Of a DNA stretch of 64,000 nt, positions 46,580-55,968 are shown in pieces. The stretch comes from Proluteimonas luteida. GTDB taxonomy: Bacteria > Pseudomonadota > Gammaproteobacteria > Xanthomonadales > Xanthomonadaceae. Both the position numbers and the translations under genes were made by a program. The notes under the pieces are model-generated. The model searched no databases. It was not told the DNA's origin and saw only the letters and a list, made by a program, of their open reading frames with translations. The stretch covers positions 186,001-250,000 of the forward strand of contig NZ_JAIWPT010000002.1 of the NCBI RefSeq assembly GCF_021191695.1, written 5' to 3'. Numbering within the stretch: the stretch's first letter is position 1; each line of letters starts with the position of its first letter.

Positions 46580-46633
46580 GGTATGAGCAATCCAAAGGCG
46601 TGTGGCCCTCTTACGCAAAGTTGCGTTCAAGTT

Positions 46634-46694
46634 AACCTGTAACCGTTGTTTGAACCGTTATTTCTCGGAACCATTATTTCTCAACCGTAGCTTG
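46634..46694. repeat. Degenerate AACCGTT direct repeats in AT-rich DNA
   Basis: Five AACC-headed units in 61 bp (AACCTGT, AACCGTTGTTTG, AACCGTTATTTCTCGG, AACCATTATTTCTC, AACCGTAGCTTG) occur in the AT-rich stretch just beyond the end of the orphan membrane gene. Unit lengths are 7-16 bp. Significance unknown. Confidence 0.5.
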
Positions 46695-46709
46695 AAGGAA
46701 TTCGCTTGG

Positions 46710-47168
46710 CTAGCGCTTGCGGTTCACGCTTCGCAGACCAATGACAGGTACGCCAAGCAGAATGCCGAAGAGGCCACCAAAGAACGCCCCTTGGATAAAG
46801 TTGCCTTCAAGGTAGGTCGTAGTAGCGCCGCCAATCAAACAGAACGTCGCCACTGACGCGAGAAGCTGATAGCCCCCAGGAACGCTGGAGGCGAACGCAG
46901 ACTTAAATAAAACGAAATAGACAGGAAAAGACAGTGCTATCGCACCTGCCAAGAATACGAACGGGCCAAAGAAGATCAGCAGGATGGCAGCCGAGCTTCC
47001 GAATGAACCATCACCGGGCGGACTGACAGCGGTATCACTGTATTTTGCGGATGATATAGCCGTCTGAGCGATGTCGATAAAGAAGCAGACGAGAAGCAGC
47101 AACACGAGCGCAAGCAGGCCCCCTGACAGCATGGAGAGAACGACCATGAGCAGCTTTCTTGCTTTCAT
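46710..47168 (-). CDS. Orphan membrane protein, lower GC
   Basis: 152 aa from MKARKLLMVVL; in-frame ATGs at 47219 and 47231 would add 17 or 21 polar residues, and none has a clear ribosome site. Four hydrophobic helices are visible (about 6-28, 58-78, 82-100, 105-140) with glycine-rich packing. No family is recognised. Base composition is markedly lower in GC than flanking genes. Together with the repeats downstream this suggests transferred DNA. Possible alternative: a small immunity- or toxin-like membrane protein, without evidence. Confidence 0.5.
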   Translation of the reverse strand: MKARKLLMVVLSMLSGGLLALVLLLLVCFFIDIAQTAISSAKYSDTAVSPPGDGSFGSSAAILLIFFGPFVFLAGAIALSFPVYFVLFKSAFASSVPGGYQLLASVATFCLIGGATTTYLEGNFIQGAFFGGLFGILLGVPVIGLRSVNRKR

Positions 47169-47501
47169 CCCAAGCTCGATTGATCGCGTGGCTTCCGGGG
47201 TGAAGCACTCTCCGGGCATGTCCACATTCATCCAGAATGAAGCTGAGATCCCGCGAGGCGGATTATGGGAAAGCAGTTGGAAACTGTCAGGCCACACACC
47301 CCATCCCCCGCCTGCAGATGTTATCAGGACTGCGGGTCGTAGCCGAAGACGCGCCGGCTAACGGTGTCGGGCCAACGGTGTCAGATTCACTTCCCACCAC
47401 TTCCCAACGCGCGGTCGGTTCCTTGAACACGATACCGCTGGCCGCGTGCCCTGGCACCGCGCCTACACGACGTCGACCCCGCAACCCCGTACGCTTGCCC
47501 G

Positions 47502-49031
47502 ATGCCGACCGCCGCACCAACCAAGACCCCGCGCGACCTGACCACCGGTCCCATCGCCCCGACCCTGTTCCTGTTCGCGCTGCCGATCCTCGGCGGCAAC
47601 GTGCTGCAGTCGATGAACGGCTCGGTCAACGCGGTCTGGATCGGCCGCTTCCTCGGCGAGGACGCGCTGGCGGCGATCGCCAATGCCAACAACATCCTGT
47701 TCTTCCTGCTCGGCGCGGTGTTCGGCGTCGGCATGGCGGCGACGATCCTGGTCGCGCAGGCGATCGGCCGCGGCGACCTCGGCGAGGCCAAGCGCGTCAT
47801 CGGCACCAGTGCGACGTTCTTCATCTCGACCTCGGTGCTGATCGCGCTGGCCGGGCTGCCGCTGTCGCGGCTGGTGCTGGAATGGATGGGCACGCCTGCC
47901 GGCGCGTTGGCGCATGCCGACGCCTACCTCAAGATCATCTTCCTGGCGGTGCCGTTCCTGTACACGCTGGCGTTCCTGTCGGCGATCCTGCGCGGCGCCG
48001 GCGATGCGCGCACCCCGTTCCTGTTCCTGCTGCTGGTGGTCGCGCTCGACATCGTGCTGGTGCCGCTGCTGCTGTTCGGCATCGGCCCGTTCCCGGAGAT
48101 GGGCATGGCCGGCGCGGCGACCGCCAACCTGGTCGCCAACGCGCTGAGCCTGGCGGCGATGCTGGCCTGGCTGCGCCACCGCCGGCACCGGCTGTGGATC
48201 AGCCGCCACGAACGCGGCCTCTACCGTCCGGACTGGACCATCGTGCGTGCGCTGGTGGTCAAGGGCGTGCCGATGGGCGTGCAGATGGTGATGCTGTCGG
48301 CGGCGATGATCGCGATGATCTCGATGGTCAACGCCCACGGCATCGAGACCACGGCGGCCTACGGCGCCGCGCTGCAGCTGTGGACCTACGTGCAGATGCC
48401 GGCGATGGCGATCGGTGCGGCGTGTTCGACGATGGCCGCGCAGAATGTCGGTGCGGAGCGCTGGGACCGGGTGTCGGCCGTCGCGCGCCAGGGCGTGGTG
48501 TTCAACTTCCTGCTGACCGGGCTGCTGATCGCGCCGCTGATCCTGCTCGACCGCTACACCCTGGCGCTGTTCCTGCCCGAGGCCAGCGCCACGCTGGAGA
48601 TCGCCCGCCACCTGAACCACATCGCGATCTGGTCGTTCCTGTTCTTCGGAGTGACCTTCGTGATGTTCGGCGTGGTGCGCTCGACCGGCGCGGTGATGCC
48701 GCCGCTGCTGATCCTGGCGCTGTCGCTGTGGGGCATCCGGGTGCCGTTCGCGACGCTGCTGCAGCCGGTGATCGGGGTCGACGCGATCTGGTGGAGTTTC
48801 CCGGCCAGCGCACTGTGCGCGATGCTGCTGTCGATCGCCTACTACCGCTGGGGCGGCTGGCGCAGCGCGCGGATGCTGCCGCGCGAACGGCGCGCCGAGA
48901 TCGCGATCCCCGCCGAGGTGCCGGGGCAGCCGCCTGCGCCGGTCGCGGACATGCCGCCGGAGGACGGCGAGACCGACAGCATCGCCGCGGCGCCCGGCCC
49001 CACAGCCACGCAGCCGGCCCGGGGCAACTGA
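47502..49031 (+). CDS. MATE family efflux transporter
   Basis: 509 aa, twelve helices in two MatE halves (roughly 15-170 and 240-410). It exports cationic drugs or metabolites using Na+ or H+. It begins LTTGPIAPTLFLFALPILGGNVLQ, as in the DinF/NorM-like branch. The C-terminal 50 residues are a hydrophilic Pro/Ala tail. The 200 bp upstream hold two short direct repeats (AACGGTGTC at 47360 and 47374; CACTTCCCA twice near 47390) but no recognised gene. A weak TACGCT lies 6 nt before the ATG. Confidence 0.92.
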   Translation: MPTAAPTKTPRDLTTGPIAPTLFLFALPILGGNVLQSMNGSVNAVWIGRFLGEDALAAIANANNILFFLLGAVFGVGMAATILVAQAIGRGDLGEAKRVIGTSATFFISTSVLIALAGLPLSRLVLEWMGTPAGALAHADAYLKIIFLAVPFLYTLAFLSAILRGAGDARTPFLFLLLVVALDIVLVPLLLFGIGPFPEMGMAGAATANLVANALSLAAMLAWLRHRRHRLWISRHERGLYRPDWTIVRALVVKGVPMGVQMVMLSAAMIAMISMVNAHGIETTAAYGAALQLWTYVQMPAMAIGAACSTMAAQNVGAERWDRVSAVARQGVVFNFLLTGLLIAPLILLDRYTLALFLPEASATLEIARHLNHIAIWSFLFFGVTFVMFGVVRSTGAVMPPLLILALSLWGIRVPFATLLQPVIGVDAIWWSFPASALCAMLLSIAYYRWGGWRSARMLPRERRAEIAIPAEVPGQPPAPVADMPPEDGETDSIAAAPGPTATQPARGN

Positions 49032-49138
49032 ACCGTCCGGGACCCGCGACCGGCCACGCCTTGACCCCGGCCGATGGCGGTGCCATCCCTGACGGCAGGG
49101 CATCGTGGTTCCGATGCCGCCCCGCTTCAGGAGGTCCC

Positions 49139-49621
49139 ATGCGCACGTCCACCATCCGCCTGTTCGCCGCCGCGCTGGCACTCGCCTCGACCGCGGCCGC
49201 CGCGCAGCAACTGCGCAGGCCGCCCGATCCGCCACCGACCCCGACCGTGCTGCAACCGACCACGCCTGCGCCGACCGGCACCGCGACGCTGCAGCCACCG
49301 CCGTCGACGCCGGTACGCACGCTGTCGGACGACGTGACCCGCCCGGTGACGCCGAACCCGGCACTGTCGCCGCGCGAGCGCTGCCTGCAGACCGCCGGCC
49401 AGGCCATCCAGCCGCCGTCGGACAACCGCGTCGCCGCATCTCAGCGACGACTGGCCGCGACCGAGGTGCAGCGCACCGCGCGCAATGCCGACGCCACCGA
49501 CCCCACCGACCAGTCGGGCCTGCGCGCGCAACGCAACGCACAGCAGCGCGCGATCGTGCGCGAGCGCAACGCCGCCAACCAGCAACTCTCGCTGGCGCAG
49601 CGCAACTGTATCGGCGAGTGA
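49139..49621 (+). CDS. Small secreted Pro/Gln-rich protein
   Basis: 160 aa with a signal peptide (1-22, AAAAQ). The mature N-terminus (25-75) is a Pro/Thr-rich stretch, followed by a helical Arg/Gln/Asn-rich part. Two cysteines (in PRERCLQTAG and RNCIGE) could pair. There is no family match. The ribosome site AGGAGGT is a full consensus, rare in this window, so translation is probably strong. It follows the MATE gene by 107 bp. Confidence 0.7.
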   Translation: MRTSTIRLFAAALALASTAAAAQQLRRPPDPPPTPTVLQPTTPAPTGTATLQPPPSTPVRTLSDDVTRPVTPNPALSPRERCLQTAGQAIQPPSDNRVAASQRRLAATEVQRTARNADATDPTDQSGLRAQRNAQQRAIVRERNAANQQLSLAQRNCIGE

Positions 49622-49780
49622 ACCCGGAGCACTTGCCGCGACTGCCCGGCAAGTGCTCGGCACGGGTTCCGCGGCATCACCTCCCGGCAGTCGCATCGCA
49701 CGCCGCCCGCGTCGATGCTGGCGACTCCCGCCCCCTGGCGTCCCCCGTGCCGCGGCGCGCCGGCCCCTTCCCTGCCCTCT

Positions 49781-50602
49781 TCAGTTCGCGCTGCCGTGGT
49801 CGCCTTCCGGCAGCGCAGTGCGCATCGCCGCGGCGGTACGCGCGTCGGCGGGAAAGAACGACTCGATCGCCAGTTCCGACAGGGTGATGTCGCGCGGCGT
49901 GCCGAACACCGTCGTCGTGCTGAAGAACGACAACAGCCCGCCGTGTCCATCGTGCAACTGCAGGGGCACCACGATCGAGTCGAGCGCATCGGCCGGAACG
50001 TCGGCGTCCGCCTTGCCGTCGTCGCACGGATAGGCCTGCAATTCCGCCAGCAGCGCGGCGAGCACCGGGTCCGCGGTCGCCTGCCACTGGTGGCGCAGGC
50101 GCTCGAGCACGTGCGCGCGCCACTGCGGCAGGTTGGCGATGCGCGGCGCGACGCCGTCGGGATGCAGGCTCAGGCGCAGGACGTTCACCGGCGGCTGCAG
50201 CAGCGCCGGCGCGGCGCCGGCCAGCAATGCCGGAAACGCACGGTTGGCCGCGACCAGTTGCCAGTGCCGGTCGACGGCCAGCGCCGGATACGGCTCATGA
50301 CCCGTGAGCAGCTGCTCGATCGCGACGCGCGCGGCCGCCATCGCGTCCGTGTCGAGCGGCTGCTCGCGATAGATCGGCGCATAGCCGGCCGACACCATCA
50401 GTCCGTTGCGATCGCGCAGCGGCACGTCCAGCAGCGCGCTGAGCCGCAGCAGCATCGCCCGGCTGGGCAGCGAGCGGCCGGTCTCCATGAAACTCATGTG
50501 GCGGGTCGAGATCCCCGCGCTGCCGGCGAGCTCCATCTGGGTCATGCGGCGGCGCCGCCGCCAGTCGCGCAGTCGTGCGCCGACGCTGGTGTCCAGGCTC
50601 AT
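49781..50602 (-). CDS. XRE-family regulator with MmyB-like ligand-binding domain
   Basis: 273 aa. The helix-turn-helix (about 7-62; RMTQMELAGSAGISTRHMSFMETGRS) is followed by an MmyB-like PAS-type domain (about 105-265; LAVDRHWQLVAANRAFPALL and PVNVLRLSLHPDGVAPRIANLPQW). MmyB-like domains bind fatty acid-like ligands. It is divergent from a small membrane protein gene, a likely target. The chosen ATG at 50602 begins directly before the HTH. Confidence 0.88.
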   Translation of the reverse strand: MSLDTSVGARLRDWRRRRRMTQMELAGSAGISTRHMSFMETGRSLPSRAMLLRLSALLDVPLRDRNGLMVSAGYAPIYREQPLDTDAMAAARVAIEQLLTGHEPYPALAVDRHWQLVAANRAFPALLAGAAPALLQPPVNVLRLSLHPDGVAPRIANLPQWRAHVLERLRHQWQATADPVLAALLAELQAYPCDDGKADADVPADALDSIVVPLQLHDGHGGLLSFFSTTTVFGTPRDITLSELAIESFFPADARTAAAMRTALPEGDHGSAN

Positions 50603-50723
50603 GCCGCGAGGGTAGCACCGCGGGCCATGCACGCCGGAACGGGCCGCTTTACCTCGCAGGTCATCGACCGCCGCGAAGCCGCCGGCCAGCATGGACGCAC
50701 ATCCCGACGTACAGGAGTCCGCC

Positions 50724-51128
50724 ATGTCCCGTATCGCCCGTCCCCGCCTGCTCGGTCAGATCCTGCATGCCGACGCCCTGAGCACCGGCGCGGTGGCCGT
50801 CATCATGCTGGCCGCCGCCGCGCCGCTGGCGGCCTGGACCGCTTTGCCGGCCATGCTGCTGCAGGGCGTCGGCGTCGCGTTGCTGCCGTTCGCCGCCTGG
50901 CTGGCGTGGCTGGCGCGGCGGCCGACGCGCGGCGCGGCAGCCGTCGTGGTCGCGGTCAACGCGCTGTACGCGATCGACTGCCTGGCACTGCCGCTGCTCG
51001 GCTGGGTGCAGCCGAACGCCTTGGGATTCGCGTTCCTGCTGCTGCAGGCGGTCGTCGTCGGCGGCTTCGCCGCGAGCGCGGCATTCGCGCTGGGGCGGGC
51101 CGCGCATCGGCAGACCGCCGGTGCCTGA
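50724..51128 (+). CDS. Four-helix inner-membrane protein, unknown function
   Basis: 134 aa with four hydrophobic helices (about 18-42, 46-70, 75-95, 97-120). AGGAG precedes the ATG. Divergent from the XRE/MmyB regulator across 121 bp, which suggests that this gene is controlled by it. Resembles small integral membrane proteins often linked to such regulators; no function assigned. Confidence 0.7.
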   Translation: MSRIARPRLLGQILHADALSTGAVAVIMLAAAAPLAAWTALPAMLLQGVGVALLPFAAWLAWLARRPTRGAAAVVVAVNALYAIDCLALPLLGWVQPNALGFAFLLLQAVVVGGFAASAAFALGRAAHRQTAGA

Positions 51129-51173
51129 TCAGGCCGCGGGACCGTCGTCATGGACAGCCACGCGGCGCGGCAA

Positions 51174-51905
51174 TCAGTTCCAGGCCGGCAGGCGCCCGCG
51201 ATCCAGGCCCGCGACCTCGAACACCGCGGTGCGGGTGCCGCCGGCCTTGACCGGGAATTCGATCGCCAGCGTCTTCGCCCCGTCGATCGCCCGCCACAGC
51301 GCGCGCTCGTCGTCGATGAACATCGCGATCGCCTCGTCGGTCCTCGGGCGGTTCGCGGCCATGCGCCGCGGCGCGGCGTCGTCGACGGTGACATTGACCC
51401 GGCAACTGCCGTAGCAGTCGAAATCGCCAGCCTGCAGAACGAGGTAGCTGCTGCGGCCCCACGAGGGATGGTCGCGAAAGATCAGCCGCACCTGCTTCGG
51501 CCCGCTGCCGTCGGTGTCGATGGTGTCCTTCGCATAGATCGCCGCCGACAGCTGCTGCCCGCCTTCGACGGATTCGCTGTTGTAGCTCCACAGCGCCGCG
51601 GTGCGCGCATCCTCGCGCAGGGCCTCGCCCTTGGCCCTGACCTCGTCGAACTGCAACCGCACGCGTTCCGCCGCCGCCGTGTCGGGGTAGCGCGCCAGCA
51701 GCACGTCGGCCTGGGCCTTGGCCAGCGCCCAGTTCTCGGCAGCGACGGCGGCCTCGAAGTCGCGCTCGTTCTGCGCGGCGGCCTGCTCGTTGGCCGCGGC
51801 CTGTGCCTCGGCCTGGGCGGCCGCCTGCGCCTCGCGGTCCTGGCAGGCGCCGAGGCCGAGCACCAGCAGTACGGCGGCGGCCAGCGGGAGATGGGAAGCG
51901 GTCAT
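51174..51905 (-). CDS. Putative lipoprotein with coiled-coil and beta domain
   Basis: 243 aa. The lipobox LGAC puts the lipidated residue at Cys21. Residues 22-75 are Ala/Gln/Glu-rich coiled coil, and the C-terminal half is a beta-rich domain with a Cys pair (FDCYGSCRVNV) and IAMFIDDERALWRAI. Similar C-terminal domains occur in lipoproteins of unknown function. Next upstream on the same strand is the M1 peptidase, separated by 228 bp. Confidence 0.75.
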   Translation of the reverse strand: MTASHLPLAAAVLLVLGLGACQDREAQAAAQAEAQAAANEQAAAQNERDFEAAVAAENWALAKAQADVLLARYPDTAAAERVRLQFDEVRAKGEALREDARTAALWSYNSESVEGGQQLSAAIYAKDTIDTDGSGPKQVRLIFRDHPSWGRSSYLVLQAGDFDCYGSCRVNVTVDDAAPRRMAANRPRTDEAIAMFIDDERALWRAIDGAKTLAIEFPVKAGGTRTAVFEVAGLDRGRLPAWN

Positions 51906-52031
51906 GCGCGGTCCTCGTGTGTTCGGCGATGCGCCATCATCGCAGCGCCGGGCATGTGGCGCGAACGTGTCCCGGCCGGCCGGGGGCAGTGATGCGCTGA
52001 GCAGCGCCTCCCCCATCCGCCCTTCGGGCAC

Positions 52032-52045
52032 CCCCGCATGCGGGG
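52032..52045. other. 14-bp perfect palindrome in an intergenic gap
   Basis: CCCCGCATGCGGGG in the 228-bp gap between the M1 peptidase and the lipoprotein gene. Could be a weak terminator stem or an operator; no T-run follows on either strand. Confidence 0.4.
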
Positions 52046-52133
52046 CATTGCGCCCTTTACGGGTGGAAGGGAACGGAAGAAACGGCCGCCCCGGAAGACG
52101 ACCGCTGCAGGTCATCCGTGTGGCGCTCCCGCC

Positions 52134-54149
52134 TCAGGGCGACGGCGCCTCGGACGTCTCCGTCGTGGCGTCCGCGGCCGGCGCAGGCGCCGGCGCCGGC
52201 TTCGCCTCGGCGATCAGCTTCTCGACCGATGCCGTGGTGATCGGGTGGTAACCCGGGCGCGCCCTGGCGAAGATCTCCTTCGCCAGCGCCAGGCCCGGCT
52301 CGGTCTGCACCAGCGCGGTGTAGATCGGCATGATCAGCTTGCGGCGGCCGACGCGCTCGGTGAACGCGGCCAGCGCGTCGTTGGCCTCGGTGTAGCCGCT
52401 GCGCACCGCCAGCGGATACCAGCGCATCGCGATCTCGCCGTTGTCGGTGCCGGTGAAGCCGTAGGCCGCGTCCAGCTGCGCCATCTGCGCGTGGGTCAGG
52501 GTCGGCGGCAGGCTGTCGAGGAAGTGCAGCCATTCCTGCGTCGACCAGGCGTCGGTGATCTGCCGCGGCGGCAGCTGCGGGCTGCCCAGCCACGCCAGGC
52601 GCGCGGAATCGACGATGCCGAAGTTGCGCGACAGCACCTGCGGCGCGTAGGCCGGAATGCCCGGGCCATAGACCCATTCCTGGATCTCGGCGTCGGTCAC
52701 CGTGTCCGGGTGCTTGTCGAACAGGTTGGCCCTGGCGTAGTCGAGGAACTGTTCGGTGGTGATGCTCTGGAACGCGAAATGGTCGAAGTAGTCGCGCAGG
52801 AACGCGTCGAACACCTCGCGGCCGAAGCGCTGTTCGAGGAACTGCAGGAACCAGGCGCCCTTGTCGTAGGACACCGCGCTGAGCGCGTCGTCGGCGTCGA
52901 GCTCGGTGCCGGGCCTGACCGCCAGCGCCTGGGTCGCCTCCGGCATCGCGGCGATGCCGTCGGCCAGCGCGTTGCGGGCGATGACGTACTCCATGTCGCT
53001 GAATTCCTTGCCGTACAGCGACTCGACGATGCGGTTCTCGACGTAGCTGGTGAAACCCTCGTTGAGCCAGCCGTGCTTGGCGCTGGAGAAGGTCACCAGG
53101 TTGCCCGACCAGCTGTGCGCCAGTTCGTGGGCGATCAGCGAGACCAGCGACTTGTCGCCGACGATGACCGTCGGGGTGATGAACGACAGCCGCGGGTTCT
53201 CCATGCCGCCATAGGGGAACGACGGCGGCAGGATCAGCAGGTCGTAGCGCTCCCAGCGATACGGGCCGTACAGCGCCTCGGTGGTCTCGATCATCTTCTC
53301 GGTGTCTTCGAACTCCGCGACCGCGCGGTCGATCGTCGCCGGCTCGGCCCAGACGCCGGCGCGCCCGGAGATCGGCTTGAACACCAGGTCACCGGCGGCG
53401 ATCGCCATCAGGTACGACGGGATCGGCTGCGGCATCGAGAACGTGTAGTCGCCGTCGCGTGCGGCGTCGGGGTCGTTGTCGGCGCTCATCAGCACCATCA
53501 CGTCCGGGCGCGAGGTCACGTGCGCGGTGTAGGTGTAGCGGATCGCCGGCGTGTCCTGCAGCGGCACCCAGCTGCGCGCGTGGATCTGCTGCGACTGGCT
53601 GAACATGAACGGCAGTTGCCCGCCCTCGGTCATCTCCGGCGTCAGCCACTGCAGGCCGGACGCGTCGGGCGAGGTGGTGTAGGTGACGCGCACCCTGGTG
53701 TTGCGCTGGGGCGTCTCGATGGTCAGCTTGCTGCCGAGCGTGGGGTCGGCCGGTGCCAGCGCGAACTGCAGCGGCTGCCACTGGCCATCGGCCTCGCCCT
53801 CGACCTTGTCGATCGCCAGGTCGCGGGTGTCGAGCACCAGTTCGGTGGCGGTGTCGTCCTTCCACTGCAGGGTATAGGTCGCGGTGCCGGCGATGGTGCG
53901 GGCGTCGAAGTCCAGCGCGAGGTCGAGCGCGAGGTCCTCGGTGACGACCTTGTCGGGCTGGGCGTAGGAATGCTCGTCGCGGTCGGCGGTGGCGGTCACG
54001 GGCGTGTTCCGGGCTTCGGTGGCGGGGGCAGGGCTGCCTTCGGCGCCGGGCTTGCAGGCGCCGAGCGACAGCGCGGACAGGGACAGCAGCAGCAACGCGG
54101 CCAGCTGCGGGAAACCCGCCCGGCGGGGACGGATCGGGGAAGAAGGCAT
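52134..54149 (-). CDS. M1 family zinc metallopeptidase (lipoprotein)
   Basis: 671 aa. A signal sequence with lipobox LSLGAC near residue 30 indicates an envelope lipoprotein. The aminopeptidase-N-like domain shows GGMENPR (exopeptidase loop) and zinc ligands His341, His345 and Glu364 (HELAHSW plus NEGFTSY). The C-terminal 200 residues form the leukotriene-A4-hydrolase-type helical domain. It likely degrades peptides in the periplasm. A GTG six codons upstream (54167) is an alternative start. Confidence 0.9.
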   Translation of the reverse strand: MPSSPIRPRRAGFPQLAALLLLSLSALSLGACKPGAEGSPAPATEARNTPVTATADRDEHSYAQPDKVVTEDLALDLALDFDARTIAGTATYTLQWKDDTATELVLDTRDLAIDKVEGEADGQWQPLQFALAPADPTLGSKLTIETPQRNTRVRVTYTTSPDASGLQWLTPEMTEGGQLPFMFSQSQQIHARSWVPLQDTPAIRYTYTAHVTSRPDVMVLMSADNDPDAARDGDYTFSMPQPIPSYLMAIAAGDLVFKPISGRAGVWAEPATIDRAVAEFEDTEKMIETTEALYGPYRWERYDLLILPPSFPYGGMENPRLSFITPTVIVGDKSLVSLIAHELAHSWSGNLVTFSSAKHGWLNEGFTSYVENRIVESLYGKEFSDMEYVIARNALADGIAAMPEATQALAVRPGTELDADDALSAVSYDKGAWFLQFLEQRFGREVFDAFLRDYFDHFAFQSITTEQFLDYARANLFDKHPDTVTDAEIQEWVYGPGIPAYAPQVLSRNFGIVDSARLAWLGSPQLPPRQITDAWSTQEWLHFLDSLPPTLTHAQMAQLDAAYGFTGTDNGEIAMRWYPLAVRSGYTEANDALAAFTERVGRRKLIMPIYTALVQTEPGLALAKEIFARARPGYHPITTASVEKLIAEAKPAPAPAPAADATTETSEAPSP

Positions 54150-54291
54150 CGGGGGAATGCGGATCACGGGGCTACTCGGCGGTGGAGACAGCCCACAAGT
54201 CTAACGCCGCGGACCGGTGCCGGCGCCGGCCCCCCGCGCCGCCGGCGACGCGTGCACACGGCTGCAACGTCCCGCGCCGCAGGCTGCGCGC

Positions 54292-55050
54292 ATGACCGCA
54301 CCCGCGAACACGTTCGAAGACTGGGACGGCAGCATCGCGCAGGCGCGTGCGCTGCAGACGCGGCTGGCCGCGCAGGTCCGGCTGCAGGACGACCTGCCGC
54401 CGCAGGTGCGCCGGCTGGCCGGCTTCGACGTCGGTTTCGAGGACGCGGGCGCGATCACGCGCGCAGCCGTGGTGCTGCTCGACGCCGAAAGCCTGCAGCC
54501 GCTGGAGACCCATGTCGCGCGGGTGCCGACCTCGATGCCCTACGTGCCGGGCCTGCTCAGCTTCCGCGAGTTGCCGGCGCTGCTGGCCGCGCTCCGGCAG
54601 TTGCGGCAGGCGCCGGACCTCGTATTCGTCGACGGCCAGGGCATCGCCCATCCGCGCCGGCTCGGCATCGCCGCGCACTTCGGCGTGGTCACCGGGCTGC
54701 CGAGCATCGGCGTGGCCAAGAAGCGCCTGTGCGGCCGGTTCACGGCGCCCGGTCCCGGGCGCGGGGACTGCAGCCCGCTGACCGACCGTGGCACGCAGAT
54801 CGGCTGGGCGCTGCGCAGCCGGCCGCGCTGCAATCCGCTGATCGTCTCGCCGGGACACCGGATGTCGCTCGATGGCGCGCTGGACTGGACCCTGCGCTGT
54901 CTGCGCGGCTACCGGCTACCGGAGCCCACGCGCCTGGCCGACCGGCTGGCCTCGCGGCGCGACGCGGTGGAGGTCGAAGCCGACGGCAGGGCGGATCCGG
55001 AGGCGACGCCGGAGCAGGACCTGTTCGCCGCGCGCCCCGGCGACGCCTGA
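54292..55050 (+). CDS. nfi: Endonuclease V
   Basis: 252 aa DNA repair enzyme cutting one base 3' to deoxyinosine and other lesions. RNase H-like core with [32 protein letters not shown] and SIGVAKKRL motifs that carry the acidic metal ligands and the wedge (PYVPG). The C-terminal 35 residues are a non-conserved acidic tail. Divergent from the M1 gene. Confidence 0.95.
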   Translation: MTAPANTFEDWDGSIAQARALQTRLAAQVRLQDDLPPQVRRLAGFDVGFEDAGAITRAAVVLLDAESLQPLETHVARVPTSMPYVPGLLSFRELPALLAALRQLRQAPDLVFVDGQGIAHPRRLGIAAHFGVVTGLPSIGVAKKRLCGRFTAPGPGRGDCSPLTDRGTQIGWALRSRPRCNPLIVSPGHRMSLDGALDWTLRCLRGYRLPEPTRLADRLASRRDAVEVEADGRADPEATPEQDLFAARPGDA

Positions 55051-55081
55051 TCCGGCCGCCGGCCGCGCGCCTCCCGGCCTC

Positions 55082-55840
55082 TCAGGCCTTGAAGCCGTCG
55101 TGGATGGCGACGATGCCGCCGCTGAGGTTGCGATAGCGGCAGCGTGCGAAGCCGGCCTCCTCCATCATCGCCTTGAGCTCGTCCTGCGGCGGATGCTTGC
55201 GGATCGACTCGGCGAGGTACTGGTAGCTGTCCGCGTCCTGCGCGAACAGCCTGCCGAGCCGCGGCAGCACCTGGAACGAGTGGAAGTCGTAGATCGGCTT
55301 GAACCAGTCGGCCTTCACTTCCGAGAACTCCAGCACCCGCGCCTGTCCGCCGACCTTGAGCACGCGCAGCATCTCCCGCAGCGCCGCGTTCTTGTCGGTG
55401 ACGTTGCGCAGGCCGAAGGCGATCGTCACCAGGTCGAAGCTGGCATCGGGGAACGGCAGCGTCTCGGCGTTGCACTGCACGTACTCGAAACCGCGCACGT
55501 TGCCGCGGTCGGTCATGCGGTCGCGGCCGACCCGCAGCATCGAGGCATTGATGTCGCCGAGCACCAGCTCGCCGGATTCGCCGACGCGGCCCTTGAGCAG
55601 CGCGGCGATGTCGCCGGTGCCGCCGGCGAGATCCAGCACGCGGTCGCCCTTCTTCACCTGCGCGGTCGCGACGAAGTAGCGCTTCCACACCCGGTGGATG
55701 CCCATGCTCATCAGGTCGTTCATCAGGTCGTAGCTGCCTGCGACCGACGAGAACACCTCGCCGACCAGCTTCTGCTTCTCGCCGGTGGGCACGTCGCGGA
55801 AGCCGAAATGGGTGGTGCCGGGCTTGTCGGAATCGTTCAT
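55082..55840 (-). CDS. ubiE: Ubiquinone/menaquinone biosynthesis C-methyltransferase UbiE
   Basis: 252 aa class I SAM methyltransferase, C-methylating the quinone precursor ring. The family signatures YDLMNDLMSMGIHRVWKR, DLAGGTGDIAALL (SAM site) and a GLRNVTDKNAALREMLRVLKVGG region, here in part, are clear. A GATAAT -10 lies 6 nt before the ATG, so the transcript may be leaderless. Divergent from the deaminase gene. Confidence 0.96.
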   Translation of the reverse strand: MNDSDKPGTTHFGFRDVPTGEKQKLVGEVFSSVAGSYDLMNDLMSMGIHRVWKRYFVATAQVKKGDRVLDLAGGTGDIAALLKGRVGESGELVLGDINASMLRVGRDRMTDRGNVRGFEYVQCNAETLPFPDASFDLVTIAFGLRNVTDKNAALREMLRVLKVGGQARVLEFSEVKADWFKPIYDFHSFQVLPRLGRLFAQDADSYQYLAESIRKHPPQDELKAMMEEAGFARCRYRNLSGGIVAIHDGFKA

Positions 55841-55846
55841 GCGTCG

Positions 55847-55852
55847 ATTATC
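55847..55852 (-). promoter_or_regulatory. -10 element GATAAT, candidate leaderless promoter of ubiE
   Basis: GATAAT on the minus strand with exactly 6 nt between it and the ubiE ATG, and no Shine-Dalgarno sequence. No good -35 is seen at 16-18 bp. Confidence 0.45.
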
Positions 55853-55968
55853 GCACCGCGGGCGTCGTCATGCGGCAGCCGGGGGCCGGCTTGGCCCGGG
55901 GTGGGGATCGCGTTTGCTACCCTCGACGCTGCGCCGTTCCCGTCTCCCCGCCTCCATCGCCGAACGCC

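Noticed and set aside
47463..49652. A 729-aa frame opposite the MATE gene
   Set aside because: His/Arg/Gln-rich antisense shadow of a membrane protein; no domain.
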